A program made the position numbers and the translations under genes. From Desulfocapsa sp. (GTDB lineage: Bacteria; Desulfobacterota; Desulfobulbia; Desulfobulbales; Desulfocapsaceae): DNA of 64,000 nucleotides. How positions within the stretch are numbered: the first letter of the stretch is position 1; every line of letters starts with the position of its first letter. A model generated the notes under the pieces. The model did no database searches. It saw only the letters and a list, made by a program, of their open reading frames with translations, and was not told the origin of the DNA. The stretch lies in assembly GCA_022712895.1 (NCBI GenBank), contig JAFLJS010000028.1, positions 1-64,000 on the forward strand. The letters run 5' to 3'. Of the stretch, positions 10,041 through 21,245 are shown one piece after another.

Positions 10041-11535
10041 AGAACTTTTTGATGAGAAGGTAAGGCTCCCTTCCCCTCCCGCAATTGCTCTGAAAATTCT
10101 GGAAGCTGTTCGACAAGAAGACAACTCTTTTGAGGATCTTGCTCAAATTATCATGTCAGACCCTTCCCTTGCAATACGTGTTCTGACAGTTGCCAATTCG
10201 TCCCTTTATGGACTTAGCCAGCCAGTCACATCTCTTTCCCAAGCCACTGGACTTATTGGCACTGACGCATTAAAAAACATCGCTTTATCATTCGTCATCG
10301 TGCAAGAATTTCAGAATCCTTCCCAGGGAAGCTTCGATCTGGAGTATTTTTGGCGCAGGTCTGTAACAACTGCTGTTGCTGCCGATGTCCTTGGCAACGC
10401 AGTTAAGCACAATGATCAGGACTTGTTCGTATCAGGGTTATTACAGGATATTGGAATCCTCATCCTCTTCCTTTCACTGCCTGAGGATTATACAACTGTT
10501 CTCGATGGGAAGAGAGTCAGTGGCGAGAACCTCTGCACAGCAGAAAAAAAACAGTTCTCCTGTGATCACACAGAAATTGCCTCTTACCTTCTCACTACAT
10601 GGAACCTCCCCGAATCTATCAGAGAGCCCATTCGCAATTCCCATTCGCCCCAAGAGGCAAAAGAGCTGCACAAAAAATCAGCCACGATACTGGAATGTGC
10701 GGACAAAATATCTGCGATCTACCACGGCCTGCACAGTACCAGTAAAGCCAAAGATGTCCGAACTGCCCTGGACATAAACTGGGGTTTTTCAGCAGAAAAA
10801 GTTGATGAATTGATAGATATTATAGGCGATCGTTCACGTGAAATTCTTGATTTATTTGCCATCGACCCTGGAAAAATAAAACCATTCTCCCTAATTATGC
10901 AGGAGGCGAATGAAGAATTAGGAGCTTTAAACCTTTCGTATGAACAGATCGTTATGGAGCTCAAACAGGCCAAACAAAATTCAGAACAACTTGCCAGGGA
11001 ATTGCAACTTGCTAACCTGAATCTTAAAAAACTCGCCTACCGGGATGGATTGACGGGCCTATACAACAAGAGATACTTCCATAAAGTTTTCACCACGGAA
11101 ATGGAACGATCTTTACGCTATAAACTGCCACTCACACTACTCCTGCTGGACATTGATTTTTTCAAGGATGTAAATGACACCTATGGGCATCCAGTTGGCG
11201 ATAAAGTACTGGTAATAGTCAGTAACATATTGTTACGGCTGGTACGAAATTCGGATATCGTGGCACGCTATGGAGGCGAAGAATTCACTGTAATTTTGCC
11301 GGAAACCGGTACTAAGGGAGCAACAGTACTGGCCCAACGCCTGCGGAGAGGGATTGCGCAGGAGCAGCTCATAAGCGGAGACCAGACTTTCTCAGTAACA
11401 GTAAGCATAGGTCTTGCTGGCACCAATCTGGTGCAAAAAGACCTGCATCCCGACACCCTTATTGAATGCAGCGATCAGGCACTGTATAAAGCAAAACAAA
11501 ATGGACGTAACAGAGTTGAACAGTTCATTATTTAA
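10027..11535 (+). CDS. HDOD-GGDEF protein, probable diguanylate cyclase
   Basis: A 502-residue cytoplasmic protein. The N-terminal HDOD domain (about 10-215) has the typical LPSPPAIALKILEAV opening, DPSLAIRVLTVANSSLYG and a metal-lacking HD-like core. A coiled-coil linker (about 300-330) leads to a GGDEF domain (about 335-500) with YRDGLTGLYNKRYF, LLLDIDFFKDVNDTYGH and active-site GGEEF. An RNSD motif five residues before GGEEF is a recognisable inhibitory I-site, so product inhibition by c-di-GMP is expected. The active site looks intact, so it should make c-di-GMP. It starts inside the end of the upstream kinase gene and probably takes its signal from that kinase. Confidence 0.92.
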   Translation: MTTVKELFDEKVRLPSPPAIALKILEAVRQEDNSFEDLAQIIMSDPSLAIRVLTVANSSLYGLSQPVTSLSQATGLIGTDALKNIALSFVIVQEFQNPSQGSFDLEYFWRRSVTTAVAADVLGNAVKHNDQDLFVSGLLQDIGILILFLSLPEDYTTVLDGKRVSGENLCTAEKKQFSCDHTEIASYLLTTWNLPESIREPIRNSHSPQEAKELHKKSATILECADKISAIYHGLHSTSKAKDVRTALDINWGFSAEKVDELIDIIGDRSREILDLFAIDPGKIKPFSLIMQEANEELGALNLSYEQIVMELKQAKQNSEQLARELQLANLNLKKLAYRDGLTGLYNKRYFHKVFTTEMERSLRYKLPLTLLLLDIDFFKDVNDTYGHPVGDKVLVIVSNILLRLVRNSDIVARYGGEEFTVILPETGTKGATVLAQRLRRGIAQEQLISGDQTFSVTVSIGLAGTNLVQKDLHPDTLIECSDQALYKAKQNGRNRVEQFII

Positions 11536-11551
11536 GTTAAAATTCCAGTGA

Positions 11552-11989
11552 CTACTCTGCCCTGCTGATCGTCTCCACCACTTGCAAAGCAAGAGCTGAG
11601 ACACTACCTGTCGAAGGGTCTCAGTCGTCCACTGGCGACCCTGTAATATTGTCAACAAAACGTTTTCTGGAACGCCCCAGCGGTATCGGACAACCAAGTC
11701 GCTTGAATTCTGCAAGCTGTTTGACAATGGACAAATTGTGAGCGGGCGTTTTACCAAAACCACATCATCATATTCAGGCTTAACCTACATATCACCTGAC
11801 GTACCCTTCATATGCATTATAACCACAGGAACATCTTTTTCCTGAACAAGCGATACCAATTACATCAGCACTGGAAACAACAAAGGCTTCAACTTGCAAG
11901 CAAGCTAAAGCCTCTGTATCAAACTAATCACCATCGGAAAAGAAATCAGGCGTAATATTCAATACGCCCATTACTTTTGGTGTAATCAT
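11552..11989 (-). pseudogene. folP: Decayed dihydropteroate synthase (folP) behind ftsH
   Basis: Starting at an ATG (11989) three bases after the ftsH stop, the minus strand reads MITPKVMGVLNITPDFFSDG, the hallmark start of dihydropteroate synthase, then hits a TAG. Further fragments in shifted frames are recognisable: VPVVIMHMKGTSGDM (the pterin/phosphate region), LGCPIPLGRSRKRFVDNITG (the conserved SRK motif) and ALALQVVETISRA near the C terminus. About 440 bases remain of an expected ~800, with several stops, frameshifts and internal deletions. ftsH-folP is a common gene order, so this is a remnant in its ancestral place. Folate synthesis must rely on another folP or on uptake (inference). 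Confidence 0.82.
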
Positions 11990-11991
11990 AT

Positions 11992-14004
11992 TCACACTTT
12001 GTTATCTTTATCAGACTCTGCTGTCTCCTCCGCAACTTCTTCAGCAGCAACTTCTGTCTCTTCTGCAACACTCTCTTCTACTTCATCAGCGTTGTCAACA
12101 GCAGTTTCTTCTCCCTCTGGAGGAGTCTTCTTAACAGAAGGTTTTTTAACCTTTTTCTTAACAGGTTTTTTATCTTCTTCTTTTACAGTGCGTTCATATT
12201 TACCGGGACGCAACTCCTCAAGAACATCTTCAATATCTTCAAGAACTATAGTTTCCTTTTCAAGTAACTCTTCAGCTATACGCTTCAAGACATCAATATT
12301 CTCATTAAGCATGCTGGTGACGCTCTTATTAGCAGCTTTAATGATCTTAAACACTTCCTCATCAATCTTCCGTGCAGTGTCCTCACTGAAATCACGGTGC
12401 TGGCTTATCTCACGACCCAGGAAGATCTGCTCCTCTTTTTTACCGAAAGACATAGGTCCGAGTGTGTCACTCATTCCCCATTCACAGACCATCTTTCTGG
12501 CCATCTCTGAGGCTCGTTCAATATCATTGCCGGCACCGGTTGTAATTTCATCGAAAATCAGCTTTTCGGCAACACGACCGCCAAAAAGAATGCAGAGAGA
12601 ATGCTCCAGAAACTTTTTCGAATGTGTATAGCGCTCCTCAGTTGGCAACTGCATGGTTACCCCAAGGGCACGACCCCGTGGAATTATCGAAACTTTATGG
12701 ATAGGATCGGTATCAGGCAACAGACGTGCAACAAGTGCATGTCCTGCTTCGTGATAGGCTGTTACCTCTTTTTCCTTATCTGTAATAATCATGGAGCGAC
12801 GTTCTGAGCCCATCATAATCTTATCTTTTGCCTTATCGATCATATCCTTGTCAATCGATTTGGCACCTTTCCTTGCGGCCATAAGTGCTGCTTCATTCAC
12901 AAGATTTTCAAGGTCAGCTCCGGAAAAGCCAGGGGTTCCACGAGCAACGATAGCCATATCCACATCTTCCTGCATCTTGGTCTTTTTGGCATAAATCTCT
13001 AAAATCTTCTGACGCCCACCCACATCCGGTATAGGAACGATCACCTGACGATCAAAACGACCGGGACGCAATAAGGCTGGATCAAGGATATCAGGTCTGT
13101 TGGTGGCAGCGACAATAATAACCCCTTCATTCTCTTCAAAACCATCCATCTCAACAAGAAGCTGATTGAGGGTCTGCTCCCGTTCATCATGACCACCACC
13201 TAAACCAGCACCACGATGACGCCCCACAGCATCTATCTCATCAATAAAAATAATACAGGGCGCATTTTTTTTGCCCTGATTAAAGAGATCACGGACACGG
13301 GAAGCACCAACGCCCACAAACATTTCCACAAAATCAGAACCGGAAATAGAGAAAAACGGAACATCCGCTTCACCGGCAATAGCTTTGGCAAGCAATGTTT
13401 TTCCGGTTCCCGGTGAGCCAGCAAGCAATACTCCTTTTGGAATACGTCCGCCAAGTACGGTAAATTTCTGAGGATCTCTCAAAAAATCAATTATCTCTTC
13501 GAGTTCTTCTTTAGCCTCATCAATTCCGGCAACATCCTCGAATGTTTTCTTATTCTCACCCTGTTCCATAAGTTTGGCTTTATTTTTACCAAAACCCATG
13601 GCACCACCTTTACCACCACCCATCTGCATCTGGCGCATAAAAAAGATCCAGACACCGATAAGAAGCAACATGGGGAACCAGGAGACGAAGATGGACATCA
13701 GAAAAGAATCTTTCTGCACTTCCTTCACAGAGATATCAACACCGTTCTGACGAAGGATGGCAATCATCTCATTATCATTCACCGGATACACTGCACGAAA
13801 GGCCTGACCGTCCTGCATTTTTCCCGAGACAATATCACCGGAAATCTGCACTGTTGTTATATTATTTCTTTCCACCGCATTCACAAACTGACTGTAAGTC
13901 AGTGATGTGGATTGCCCCTGAGGCTGGCTAAAAAGATTAAAGAGCAGGATCATGGAAAGACCAATAACCAGCCACATGGAAATATTTTTATAAAATGTAT
14001 TCAA
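11992..14004 (-). CDS. ftsH: ATP-dependent zinc metalloprotease FtsH
   Basis: A 670-residue inner-membrane AAA protease. Membrane segment at about 8-25, short periplasmic domain, second segment at about 105-122, then the AAA module with Walker A GSPGTGKT, Walker [12 protein letters not shown], the second region of homology ([21 protein letters not shown]) and the M41 zinc site [13 protein letters not shown]. The last ~60 residues are a long acidic, Glu/Ala-rich tail after a Lys-rich patch, probably disordered. It degrades misfolded membrane proteins and selected regulators. The length is at the long end of the family because of the tail. It lies upstream of the folP remnant; a second, divergent FtsH is at 55373-57250. 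Confidence 0.97.
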   Translation of the reverse strand: MNTFYKNISMWLVIGLSMILLFNLFSQPQGQSTSLTYSQFVNAVERNNITTVQISGDIVSGKMQDGQAFRAVYPVNDNEMIAILRQNGVDISVKEVQKDSFLMSIFVSWFPMLLLIGVWIFFMRQMQMGGGKGGAMGFGKNKAKLMEQGENKKTFEDVAGIDEAKEELEEIIDFLRDPQKFTVLGGRIPKGVLLAGSPGTGKTLLAKAIAGEADVPFFSISGSDFVEMFVGVGASRVRDLFNQGKKNAPCIIFIDEIDAVGRHRGAGLGGGHDEREQTLNQLLVEMDGFEENEGVIIVAATNRPDILDPALLRPGRFDRQVIVPIPDVGGRQKILEIYAKKTKMQEDVDMAIVARGTPGFSGADLENLVNEAALMAARKGAKSIDKDMIDKAKDKIMMGSERRSMIITDKEKEVTAYHEAGHALVARLLPDTDPIHKVSIIPRGRALGVTMQLPTEERYTHSKKFLEHSLCILFGGRVAEKLIFDEITTGAGNDIERASEMARKMVCEWGMSDTLGPMSFGKKEEQIFLGREISQHRDFSEDTARKIDEEVFKIIKAANKSVTSMLNENIDVLKRIAEELLEKETIVLEDIEDVLEELRPGKYERTVKEEDKKPVKKKVKKPSVKKTPPEGEETAVDNADEVEESVAEETEVAAEEVAEETAESDKDNKV

Positions 14005-14178
14005 AGAGTACTCCGTATATTGGGTAGATGCTTGACAGCAGCTTCAGCCTTCATTTCTTATCAATGTTGTACAGTAAGTAGACTAAGCACATCTGTCGAG
14101 GGGCAGATCGCTTTTTTCTTTAAACTCTCTTAGCTGGCATCGTTAAAAGTCATATTCTGTCAGCTTTTTACAACGTCA

Positions 14179-17100
14179 TTATATTTTTTTTGTGAAATAC
14201 TGCACAGGTGCCACATCAATTTCGTTATTCTGCATGGCCTCCATGGCCATCACCATAGCAACAGCACCAGTAGCTGTTGTCGTATAAGACATATGCAATT
14301 CAAGGGCTGCCCGGCGAATGGTATAGGAATCTTCCGTTGTCCGTCGTCCCATAGAGGTATTCACCACCCAGCAAACCTGACCATCCTGCATTTTATCAAG
14401 AATATGAGGTCTGCCCTGGGATATTTTGTTCACCTGAGTACACTCTATATCATGCTCCTTCAAAAAATCTGCAGTGCCGCTGGTTGCTACAATTGAGAAA
14501 CCCATCTCTATGAGTTTTTTTGCAGGTGCAACCATGGTCTTTTTATCACTATCACGAACACTGATAAACACTGTTCCTGACTCGGGAAGTTTTGAACCTG
14601 CAGCAAGTTGTCCTTTGGCAAGGGCTAATCCTAAATTATCATCAATACCCATCACCTCGCCGGTGGACTTCATTTCGGGACCAAGCAGGGTGTCAACGTT
14701 ATCGAAACGATCAAATGGAAAGACTGCCTCTTTTACTGCCCAGTGTTTAATCTCAACTTCCTTAATGAGACCCAACTCTTTCAAGGTCATACCCATCATG
14801 ATCTTGGTAGCCATCTTGGCAAGGGGAACACCAGTTGCCTTGGAGACAAACGGTACGGTACGCGATGCACGTGGATTCACTTCCAGGATATATAAATCAT
14901 CTCCTTTCACCGCAAACTGCACATTCATAAGCCCGATGACACCAAGCTCCAATGCCATGGCTCTGCTTGCCTCTTTGATCTCTTCGATCATGGCAGAAGA
15001 CAGTGTGTGCGGAGGCAAAACACAGGCGGAATCGCCGGAATGGATACCGGCCTCTTCTATATGCTCCATAATACCACCGATAATGGTATTCTCTCCATCG
15101 CAGAGTGCATCCACATCAACTTCAATGGCATCTTTCAAAAATTTATCCAGCAGTACCGGATGTTCAGCCCCGGCGATACCGGGCAAAGCCATAAACTCAC
15201 GGACTTCATCATCGTTATACACAATACGCATATCGCGTCCGCCTAAAACATAGGAGGGACGAACCACAACCGGATAGCCAATTTTACTGGCGACTTCCAG
15301 CGCTTCCTGTAGCGTGCGAACAGCCTCATTGTCGGGCTGACGCAGACCCAGTTTCTGCAAGAACTGTTGAAAACGTTTCCGGTCTTCTGCACGATCAATG
15401 GCATCGGGTGGTGTACCCACAATAGGTACGCCGTTTTCTTCAAGGGCCACGGCAAGGTTCAACGGTGTCTGTCCACCAAACTGTACAATCACACCTGTCG
15501 GCTTCTCAAGATCGATGATTCCCATCACATCTTCAAAGGTCAGTGGCTCGAAATAGAGTTTATCTGAAGTGTCATAATCGGTGGAAACAGTTTCCGGATT
15601 GGAATTGACCATAATGGACTCAATACCAATTTCTGCAAGGGCAAAAGATGCATGCACACAGCAATAGTCGAATTCAATGCCCTGCCCAATGCGATTGGGG
15701 CCGCCGCCAAGGATAATTATCTTTTTATTATCTGAGGCTGATGCTTCGTTTTCCTGCTCGTAGGTAGAGTAATAATAAGGAGTATATGACTCAAACTCTG
15801 CGGAACAGGTATCAACCGATTTATACACAGGCTCTACATGCAACTTTTTACGCAAATCACGAACATCTTTCATGGAAGTTCCAGTGAGATACGCAAGCTG
15901 ATGGTCGGAGAATCCGTATTCTTTACAACTTCGCAGAAAATCAACTGTCAGCCCCTGAAAACCCTGCTCACTGATAACAGCCTCTTTTTCTACAATCTGT
16001 TTGAAATTGTAGAGGAACCAGGGGTCAATCAGTGTCAGTTCAAACAGACGCTCGATGGGCATCTCCCGTTTCAAAGCTTCATAGATAAAAGAAACCCGTT
16101 TGGAGTTTGGTCGCCTGAGTCCCGTTTCCAGATCTTCAAGCTCAATACCATCGAGCAGTTCTTTACCATCCCCTCCAAAGCCAAAGAGTCCGGTTTCAAG
16201 CGAACGCAGACCTTTCTGAAAGGCTTCTTTAAAGGTCCGGCCAATGGCCATGGTCTCCCCCACAGATTTCATGGCTGTGGAGAGTTCATCTTTGGCTTCC
16301 GGGAACTTTTCAAAAGTCCAGCGTGGAATTTTCACCACACAGTAATCGATAGTTGGCTCAAAGGCGGCGTAAGTCTCCTGGGTAATATCATTTTTGATTT
16401 CGTCCAGGGTAAAACCAACGGCAAGTTTAGCGGCAATCTTGGCAATGGGGAAACCTGTTGCTTTAGAAGCCAGTGCGGAACTTCTTGAAACACGAGGGTT
16501 CATCTCAATGACCATCAACTCTCCATCTTCGGGATTGACGGCAAACTGTACATTAGAGCCACCCGTTTCCACACCAATTTCACGAATGATCGCAATTGCC
16601 GCATCCCTCATTTCCTGATACTCACGATCAGTTAGTGTCTGAATGGGAGCGACAGTAATTGAATCGCCAGTGTGCACGCCCATGGCATCAACATTCTCAA
16701 TGGAGCAGATAATAACCACGTTATCCTTGGAGTCCCGCATAAGCTCAAGTTCATACTCTTTCCAGCCAAGAAGACTGCGTTCAAGCATAATCTCAGTGGT
16801 CATGGAGAGATCAAGGCCGGAACTGGACAGCTCTTCAAGCTCCTGCCGGTTATAGGCAACACCACCACCTGTTCCACCAAGGGTGAAACTTGGACGTACG
16901 ATTACGGGAAATCCGATATCATCACCAGCCAGCATCGCCTCTGCAAGAGTATGGGCAATGGCTGACTTTGGAACATTGAGGTTAATGGCCTCCATGGCCG
17001 CCTTAAATTCCTCTCTGCCTTCTGCTTTTTTGATAACATCTACATTGGCAGCCAGCATTTCCACATTGTATTTTTCTAAAGCACCTAATTCAGCTACTTT

Positions 17101-17400
17101 AATGGCGGTGTTGAGGGCCGTCTGCCCACCAAGGGTTGGCAGCAGTGCATCAGGACGTTCCTTCTCTATAACCTTGATCACCATTTCAGGGGTGATAGGT
17201 TCGATATAGGTATAATCGGCAAGCTCCGGATCAGTCATAATAGTGGCCGGATTGGAGTTGATAAGTACAACCTCAAAGCCTTCTTCTTTAAGAGCCTTTA
17301 CAGCCTGAGCACCTGAGTAATCAAACTCACAGGCCTGACTGATAATAATTGGACCGGAACCGATGATAAGGATTTTTTTAATGTCTGTTCGTTTTGGCAT
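14179..17400 (-). CDS. carB: Carbamoyl-phosphate synthase large subunit
   Basis: 1073 residues, the normal length. It makes carbamoyl phosphate from ammonia (delivered by CarA), bicarbonate and two ATP, for pyrimidine and arginine synthesis. Both ATP-grasp halves are visible: [20 protein letters not shown] at the N terminus and the repeat [20 protein letters not shown] near residue 560, with metal/ATP motifs [20 protein letters not shown] and [19 protein letters not shown]. The C-terminal MGS-like allosteric domain starts near residue 935 ([13 protein letters not shown]). carA lies 83 bases upstream on the same strand, forming a carAB operon. Confidence 0.98.
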   Translation of the reverse strand: MPKRTDIKKILIIGSGPIIISQACEFDYSGAQAVKALKEEGFEVVLINSNPATIMTDPELADYTYIEPITPEMVIKVIEKERPDALLPTLGGQTALNTAIKVAELGALEKYNVEMLAANVDVIKKAEGREEFKAAMEAINLNVPKSAIAHTLAEAMLAGDDIGFPVIVRPSFTLGGTGGGVAYNRQELEELSSSGLDLSMTTEIMLERSLLGWKEYELELMRDSKDNVVIICSIENVDAMGVHTGDSITVAPIQTLTDREYQEMRDAAIAIIREIGVETGGSNVQFAVNPEDGELMVIEMNPRVSRSSALASKATGFPIAKIAAKLAVGFTLDEIKNDITQETYAAFEPTIDYCVVKIPRWTFEKFPEAKDELSTAMKSVGETMAIGRTFKEAFQKGLRSLETGLFGFGGDGKELLDGIELEDLETGLRRPNSKRVSFIYEALKREMPIERLFELTLIDPWFLYNFKQIVEKEAVISEQGFQGLTVDFLRSCKEYGFSDHQLAYLTGTSMKDVRDLRKKLHVEPVYKSVDTCSAEFESYTPYYYSTYEQENEASASDNKKIIILGGGPNRIGQGIEFDYCCVHASFALAEIGIESIMVNSNPETVSTDYDTSDKLYFEPLTFEDVMGIIDLEKPTGVIVQFGGQTPLNLAVALEENGVPIVGTPPDAIDRAEDRKRFQQFLQKLGLRQPDNEAVRTLQEALEVASKIGYPVVVRPSYVLGGRDMRIVYNDDEVREFMALPGIAGAEHPVLLDKFLKDAIEVDVDALCDGENTIIGGIMEHIEEAGIHSGDSACVLPPHTLSSAMIEEIKEASRAMALELGVIGLMNVQFAVKGDDLYILEVNPRASRTVPFVSKATGVPLAKMATKIMMGMTLKELGLIKEVEIKHWAVKEAVFPFDRFDNVDTLLGPEMKSTGEVMGIDDNLGLALAKGQLAAGSKLPESGTVFISVRDSDKKTMVAPAKKLIEMGFSIVATSGTADFLKEHDIECTQVNKISQGRPHILDKMQDGQVCWVVNTSMGRRTTEDSYTIRRAALELHMSYTTTATGAVAMVMAMEAMQNNEIDVAPVQYFTKKI

Positions 17401-17483
17401 GAGAGAAGATAAGGTTCAGTTTTCAGGTAAGCGAGCCTGCGAGACTCCGTGTTCAGTTTTCAGCCTGATGAGCGAAACTGTTA

Positions 17484-18611
17484 TTAGTCAGCGTCTTTCA
17501 TCATATCGATAAAGATATCAAATAGATACATCGCGTCGTGGGGGCCGGGAGCATGTTCAGGATGATACTGAACAGAGAAGGCAGGATATTTTTTGTGCCG
17601 CATACCTTCCACGGAATTATCATTGAGATTGATATGGGTGAGCTCAACCTCATCAGGATTTAAACTCTCCATATCCACGCAGAAACCATGATTCTGGGAA
17701 GTAATCTCCACTTTACCAGTGTTGAGATCCTTCACCGGTTGATTACCACCACGATGACCGAATTTCAGTTTGAATGTTTTGCCACCATAGGCAAGAGCCA
17801 TAATCTGATGGCCAAGGCAGATACCAAACATAGGCTTCTTACCAAGGAGTGTGCGAATTGTTTCAACCACACCGGGAACACCTTCAGGATCTCCCGGACC
17901 ATTTGAAAGAAAGATACCATCCGGCTGCATGGCAAGTACCGTTTCTGCATCGGTGGATGCTGGCACAACCTGTACTTGACATCCTTTTTCAGTAAAGATA
18001 CGGGACTGATTGTATTTAAGGCCAAAATCAAAGGCCACGATTTTGAGAGGCTTGTCCATTCCAGACTGAGCAGTAGTAAAATCAGTACCTGGAACAACTT
18101 TATTATCTGCCCAGCCATAGGCTTCTTTACAGCTTACTCGGCTCACCATATCCCGTCCCACAAGGCCAGACCAAGCACATGCTTTTTTCCGTAAAGAATC
18201 CGGATCAAGATCAATGGTTGAGATAACGCCTTTCATAGCACCTTTGGTACGAATATGTTTAACAAGGGCACGGGTATCAAAACCTTCCACACCCAGCACA
18301 TCATTATCCTGCAAGAACTCAGCAAGGGTCTGCTCTGAACGATAATTGGAAGGATATGCGTTATATTCCTTCACCAGAAATGCTCTTGGATGAACGGAGG
18401 CAGATTCCATGTCTTCTTTATTCACACCATAATTTCCTATCAGGGGATAAGTCATGGTCACAATCTGTCCGGTATAGGACGGATCGGTGAGAATTTCCTG
18501 ATATCCACTCATGGAGGTATTGAAGACAATTTCACCAACAGCCTCACCGGGTCCGGTGAAGGAACGACCTTCAAATATGGTGCCATCTTCAAGGACAATC
18601 AATGCTTTCAT
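17484..18611 (-). CDS. carA: Carbamoyl-phosphate synthase small (glutaminase) subunit
   Basis: 375 residues, typical length. It hydrolyses glutamine and channels ammonia to CarB. N-terminal CarA domain ([34 protein letters not shown]) and C-terminal class I glutaminase with the catalytic Cys in [13 protein letters not shown] and the His-Glu pair in [18 protein letters not shown] lies about 7 bases before the ATG. It is the first gene of carAB; the 180 bases to the divergent ppi gene should hold the promoter, but no clear PUR/ARG operator is seen. Confidence 0.97.
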   Translation of the reverse strand: MKALIVLEDGTIFEGRSFTGPGEAVGEIVFNTSMSGYQEILTDPSYTGQIVTMTYPLIGNYGVNKEDMESASVHPRAFLVKEYNAYPSNYRSEQTLAEFLQDNDVLGVEGFDTRALVKHIRTKGAMKGVISTIDLDPDSLRKKACAWSGLVGRDMVSRVSCKEAYGWADNKVVPGTDFTTAQSGMDKPLKIVAFDFGLKYNQSRIFTEKGCQVQVVPASTDAETVLAMQPDGIFLSNGPGDPEGVPGVVETIRTLLGKKPMFGICLGHQIMALAYGGKTFKLKFGHRGGNQPVKDLNTGKVEITSQNHGFCVDMESLNPDEVELTHINLNDNSVEGMRHKKYPAFSVQYHPEHAPGPHDAMYLFDIFIDMMKDAD

Positions 18612-18844
18612 AGAGTTCCCTTATACTTCTAACAATTATATAAATAGTGGCTTCAAACAGTGCGCATAAACACGTCTAATAAACTCAAAAAAAGGCTCTG
18701 AGTCAACTTATATCGAGGCGGATCTGGGGAAACCAGAATAATCGAGCACAATTATAGCATTTTTTCTTTTGTTCCCTCACCGAATTTGCTATGAATAACT
18801 ACGAAATATTTTTTTCACACTCCCCCTTTCCAGAAGGAACAATC

Positions 18845-19876
18845 ATGCATAAGATACTACTCTCATTAGTTGTAACAACTTTACTACTTTTAAATACATT
18901 TGGAGATCCAGCAATGGCTGAAAAAAAATTAGACGATGGACTGTACGCTAAGTTCGTAACCAATAAAGGCGACATTCTCGTTGTCCTTGAATTTGAAAAA
19001 ACCCCTATCACTGTCGCAAACTTTGTCGGTCTTGCTGAAGGTACCAAGCAGCTTGGTGGTGGCGCAGGTAAAGAAGGCGTTCGTTTTTATGATGGTCTTA
19101 CATTCCACAGAGTGATTGCAAACTTTATGATTCAGGGTGGTTGTCCCCTTGGTACCGGAACAGGTGGCCCTGGCTACACCTTTCCCGATGAGATTGACCC
19201 AACTCTTACCCACAGTGGTGCAGGAATCCTTTCCATGGCCAATTCAGGCCCTGGCACCAACGGCAGTCAGTTTTTCATCACTCACAACGCAACTCCGCAT
19301 CTCGATGGCAAACACACCGTTTGGGGACATGTGGTAGAAGGAATGGACGTAGTCAACAAGATCGCACAAAACGATACTATTGAATCCGTAGAGATCATTC
19401 GTGTAGGTGACGCAGCCAAGGCATTCAAAAGTGACCAGGCTGCATTTGATGCATTGCTTGCCAGCCAGGAATCCCGTGCCCAGGAAAAAGATCTTTCCGC
19501 CATGGAAGAAGCTATGGAGCAGATCAACGGCCAGTGGCCAGATGCCATCACCACCGATTCCGGCTTAAAGTATGTTGTTACAGCAGAGGGTGCAGGAGAG
19601 ACTCCCAAGGTAGGTGACACGGTAAAGGTTCACTACACCGGAAAGCTGCTGGATGGAACCAAGTTTGATTCTTCCGTTGATCGTGGAGCCCCCATCGATT
19701 TCCCTGTCGGCCAGGGCCGTGTAATTAAAGGCTGGGACGAGGCACTGCTCTCCATGAAAAAGGGTGAGAAACGAGTACTTATCATTCCTGCTAACCTGGG
19801 CTATGGCCCTTCCGGACGTGGTCCAATCCCAGCGAATGCCACCATGGTATTTGATGTGGAGTTAATTGACTTTTAG
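18845..19876 (+). CDS. Exported fused peptidyl-prolyl isomerase: cyclophilin plus FKBP
   Basis: About 343 residues. The signal peptide (1-25) ends in DPAMA. A cyclophilin domain (about 30-200) follows with [28 protein letters not shown] and [18 protein letters not shown]. After a Glu/Ala-rich linker there is an FKBP domain (about 255-343) with [32 protein letters not shown] and IPANLGYG. Both folds keep the residues expected for proline cis-trans isomerase activity. The start at 18845 has AGAAGGAA just upstream and yields a clean signal peptide; a start at 18791 is also open but adds a charged leader. It is probably a periplasmic folding factor. A hairpin follows the gene. Confidence 0.9.
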   Translation: MHKILLSLVVTTLLLLNTFGDPAMAEKKLDDGLYAKFVTNKGDILVVLEFEKTPITVANFVGLAEGTKQLGGGAGKEGVRFYDGLTFHRVIANFMIQGGCPLGTGTGGPGYTFPDEIDPTLTHSGAGILSMANSGPGTNGSQFFITHNATPHLDGKHTVWGHVVEGMDVVNKIAQNDTIESVEIIRVGDAAKAFKSDQAAFDALLASQESRAQEKDLSAMEEAMEQINGQWPDAITTDSGLKYVVTAEGAGETPKVGDTVKVHYTGKLLDGTKFDSSVDRGAPIDFPVGQGRVIKGWDEALLSMKKGEKRVLIIPANLGYGPSGRGPIPANATMVFDVELIDF

Positions 19877-19907
19877 TACCTTACCTCCACAAAGGCTGTA
19901 ATAAAAA

Positions 19908-19945
19908 ACCATAGGGATATGAATTTTATTTCATATCCCTATGGT
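19908..19945. terminator. Perfect 16-bp hairpin between ppi and protease genes
   Basis: ACCATAGGGATATGAA (19908-19923) and its exact complement (19930-19945) enclose a six-base loop. The plus strand has no U-run after it. On the minus strand the hairpin is followed by TTTTTTAT, so as an intrinsic terminator it is best formed for minus-strand transcription. Confidence 0.6.
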
Positions 19946-20028
19946 CCAAGTACCCTCAAGGCACTTACACCGGTCTCTCTTATCGTTCGGTTGTAAGTAC
20001 CTTTTCGCCTGAACAGGAGAAATAGCCC

Positions 20029-21147
20029 ATGCGCTGTCCTAAATGTGGCCACACCCAATCGTCTTCTCTGGAATGTGGGGCATGTGGTCTGATATTTGCC
20101 AGGTACAAAGCAGTACAGGAGCGAAAAAAACAAGCAGCCCAAGACAAGGAAAATGCGCTAGCCAAACAATCTGGATCAGGATTCAAAACTTCATCTGTTA
20201 TTGTATTTCTGCTTATTGCTGTCTCAGCCACCTATTTCTTCACAACCCGCTCAACACCCGACACCTCGCAATCTCCACAAATCGCCACAAACGAGTCGTT
20301 GGCAGCCACCGTAGCGTCCCCGACAAAAACGTCAACACCACCAAAACTCAGTACTACAAAAGCCAGGTCTGCAAGACAGGGTCTCAGTATTGCCGGTGCT
20401 GGAGAGGCAACTGTTTCCATCGAAACCCCTTTTGGCAGTGGCTCAGGATTTTTCATTCGCAACGAATGGATAGTCACCAATCGCCATGTTATTGAGATAA
20501 ATGCAGAGAAAGTGCAGCAGGCAAAAGCAAAATATGAGAAAGCCAGAAGATTTGTAGACCTTGAAGAACAAAAACTACGAGGGTTCAGAAAGAAACTTCC
20601 CGGCATTCCTGATGGACCAGCCAAAAGTCAGTTCATTATGATTATCGAACAAAAAGAACAGGAACTGGGAGAAACACTGGGAAAACTAAAAGGCATAGAA
20701 GATCGACTCAGTCGCCTGGAACGCCCCATCCATGCCTCCGACATCAAAATCATCCTTGCCGATGGCAGTGAATATTTTGCAAACTATCTCTTAGTAAGCG
20801 ACAATTACGACCTGGCCATCCTTTCACTCTTTGCCAACAACCACAAGATACTGCGCAGAGGCCAGGGAGCACTCGCTCAGGGTGATAAGGTATACACCAT
20901 AGGATCACCCATCGGCCTGCGCCACACAGTCACATCCGGTATCTTTTCAGGATACAGAAAAAGAAACAACCACATTCTGCTACAAACTGATGCACCGATC
21001 AATCCCGGCAACAGCGGCGGACCACTCATCGACGAACATGGTTTTGTTCATGGCATAAACACATCTATCATTGCCAATACCGAAGGCATTGGCTTTGCCA
21101 TTCCTATTGATGCGGTTTTTGCTGAATTCGAATCTGCGCTACAATAA
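20029..21147 (+). CDS. Membrane-anchored trypsin-like (DegP-type) serine protease with N-terminal zinc ribbon
   Basis: 372 residues. The first 30 residues form a Cys4 zinc ribbon (MRCPKCGHTQ...ECGACGLIFARY). One membrane segment (about 56-73) and a Ser/Thr/Pro-rich spacer follow, then an S1C-type protease domain. The catalytic triad is visible: His in WIVTNRHVIE, Asp in YDLAILSL and Ser in NPGNSGGPLID. Between His and Asp lies a charged coiled-coil insertion of about 65 residues. There is no PDZ domain. By topology the ribbon is cytoplasmic and the protease periplasmic, so the protein could pass a cytoplasmic signal to periplasmic proteolysis, but this is inference. It stands alone between two hairpin/intergenic regions. 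Confidence 0.88.
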   Translation: MRCPKCGHTQSSSLECGACGLIFARYKAVQERKKQAAQDKENALAKQSGSGFKTSSVIVFLLIAVSATYFFTTRSTPDTSQSPQIATNESLAATVASPTKTSTPPKLSTTKARSARQGLSIAGAGEATVSIETPFGSGSGFFIRNEWIVTNRHVIEINAEKVQQAKAKYEKARRFVDLEEQKLRGFRKKLPGIPDGPAKSQFIMIIEQKEQELGETLGKLKGIEDRLSRLERPIHASDIKIILADGSEYFANYLLVSDNYDLAILSLFANNHKILRRGQGALAQGDKVYTIGSPIGLRHTVTSGIFSGYRKRNNHILLQTDAPINPGNSGGPLIDEHGFVHGINTSIIANTEGIGFAIPIDAVFAEFESALQ

Positions 21148-21245
21148 GATATTCCCCTCTCACCCACAAATCATGACGCGGATTAGTACCGTATAAATTC
21201 TTTTGTGTTTTTTGAAAAGAATTTGGTGATAGTAGTTATAGCGAC

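Noticed and set aside
11392-11763. Minus-strand frame of 123 codons after the HDOD-GGDEF gene
   Set aside because: It overlaps the HDOD-GGDEF coding end and the relic folP in a different frame; the folP motifs read better in other frames.
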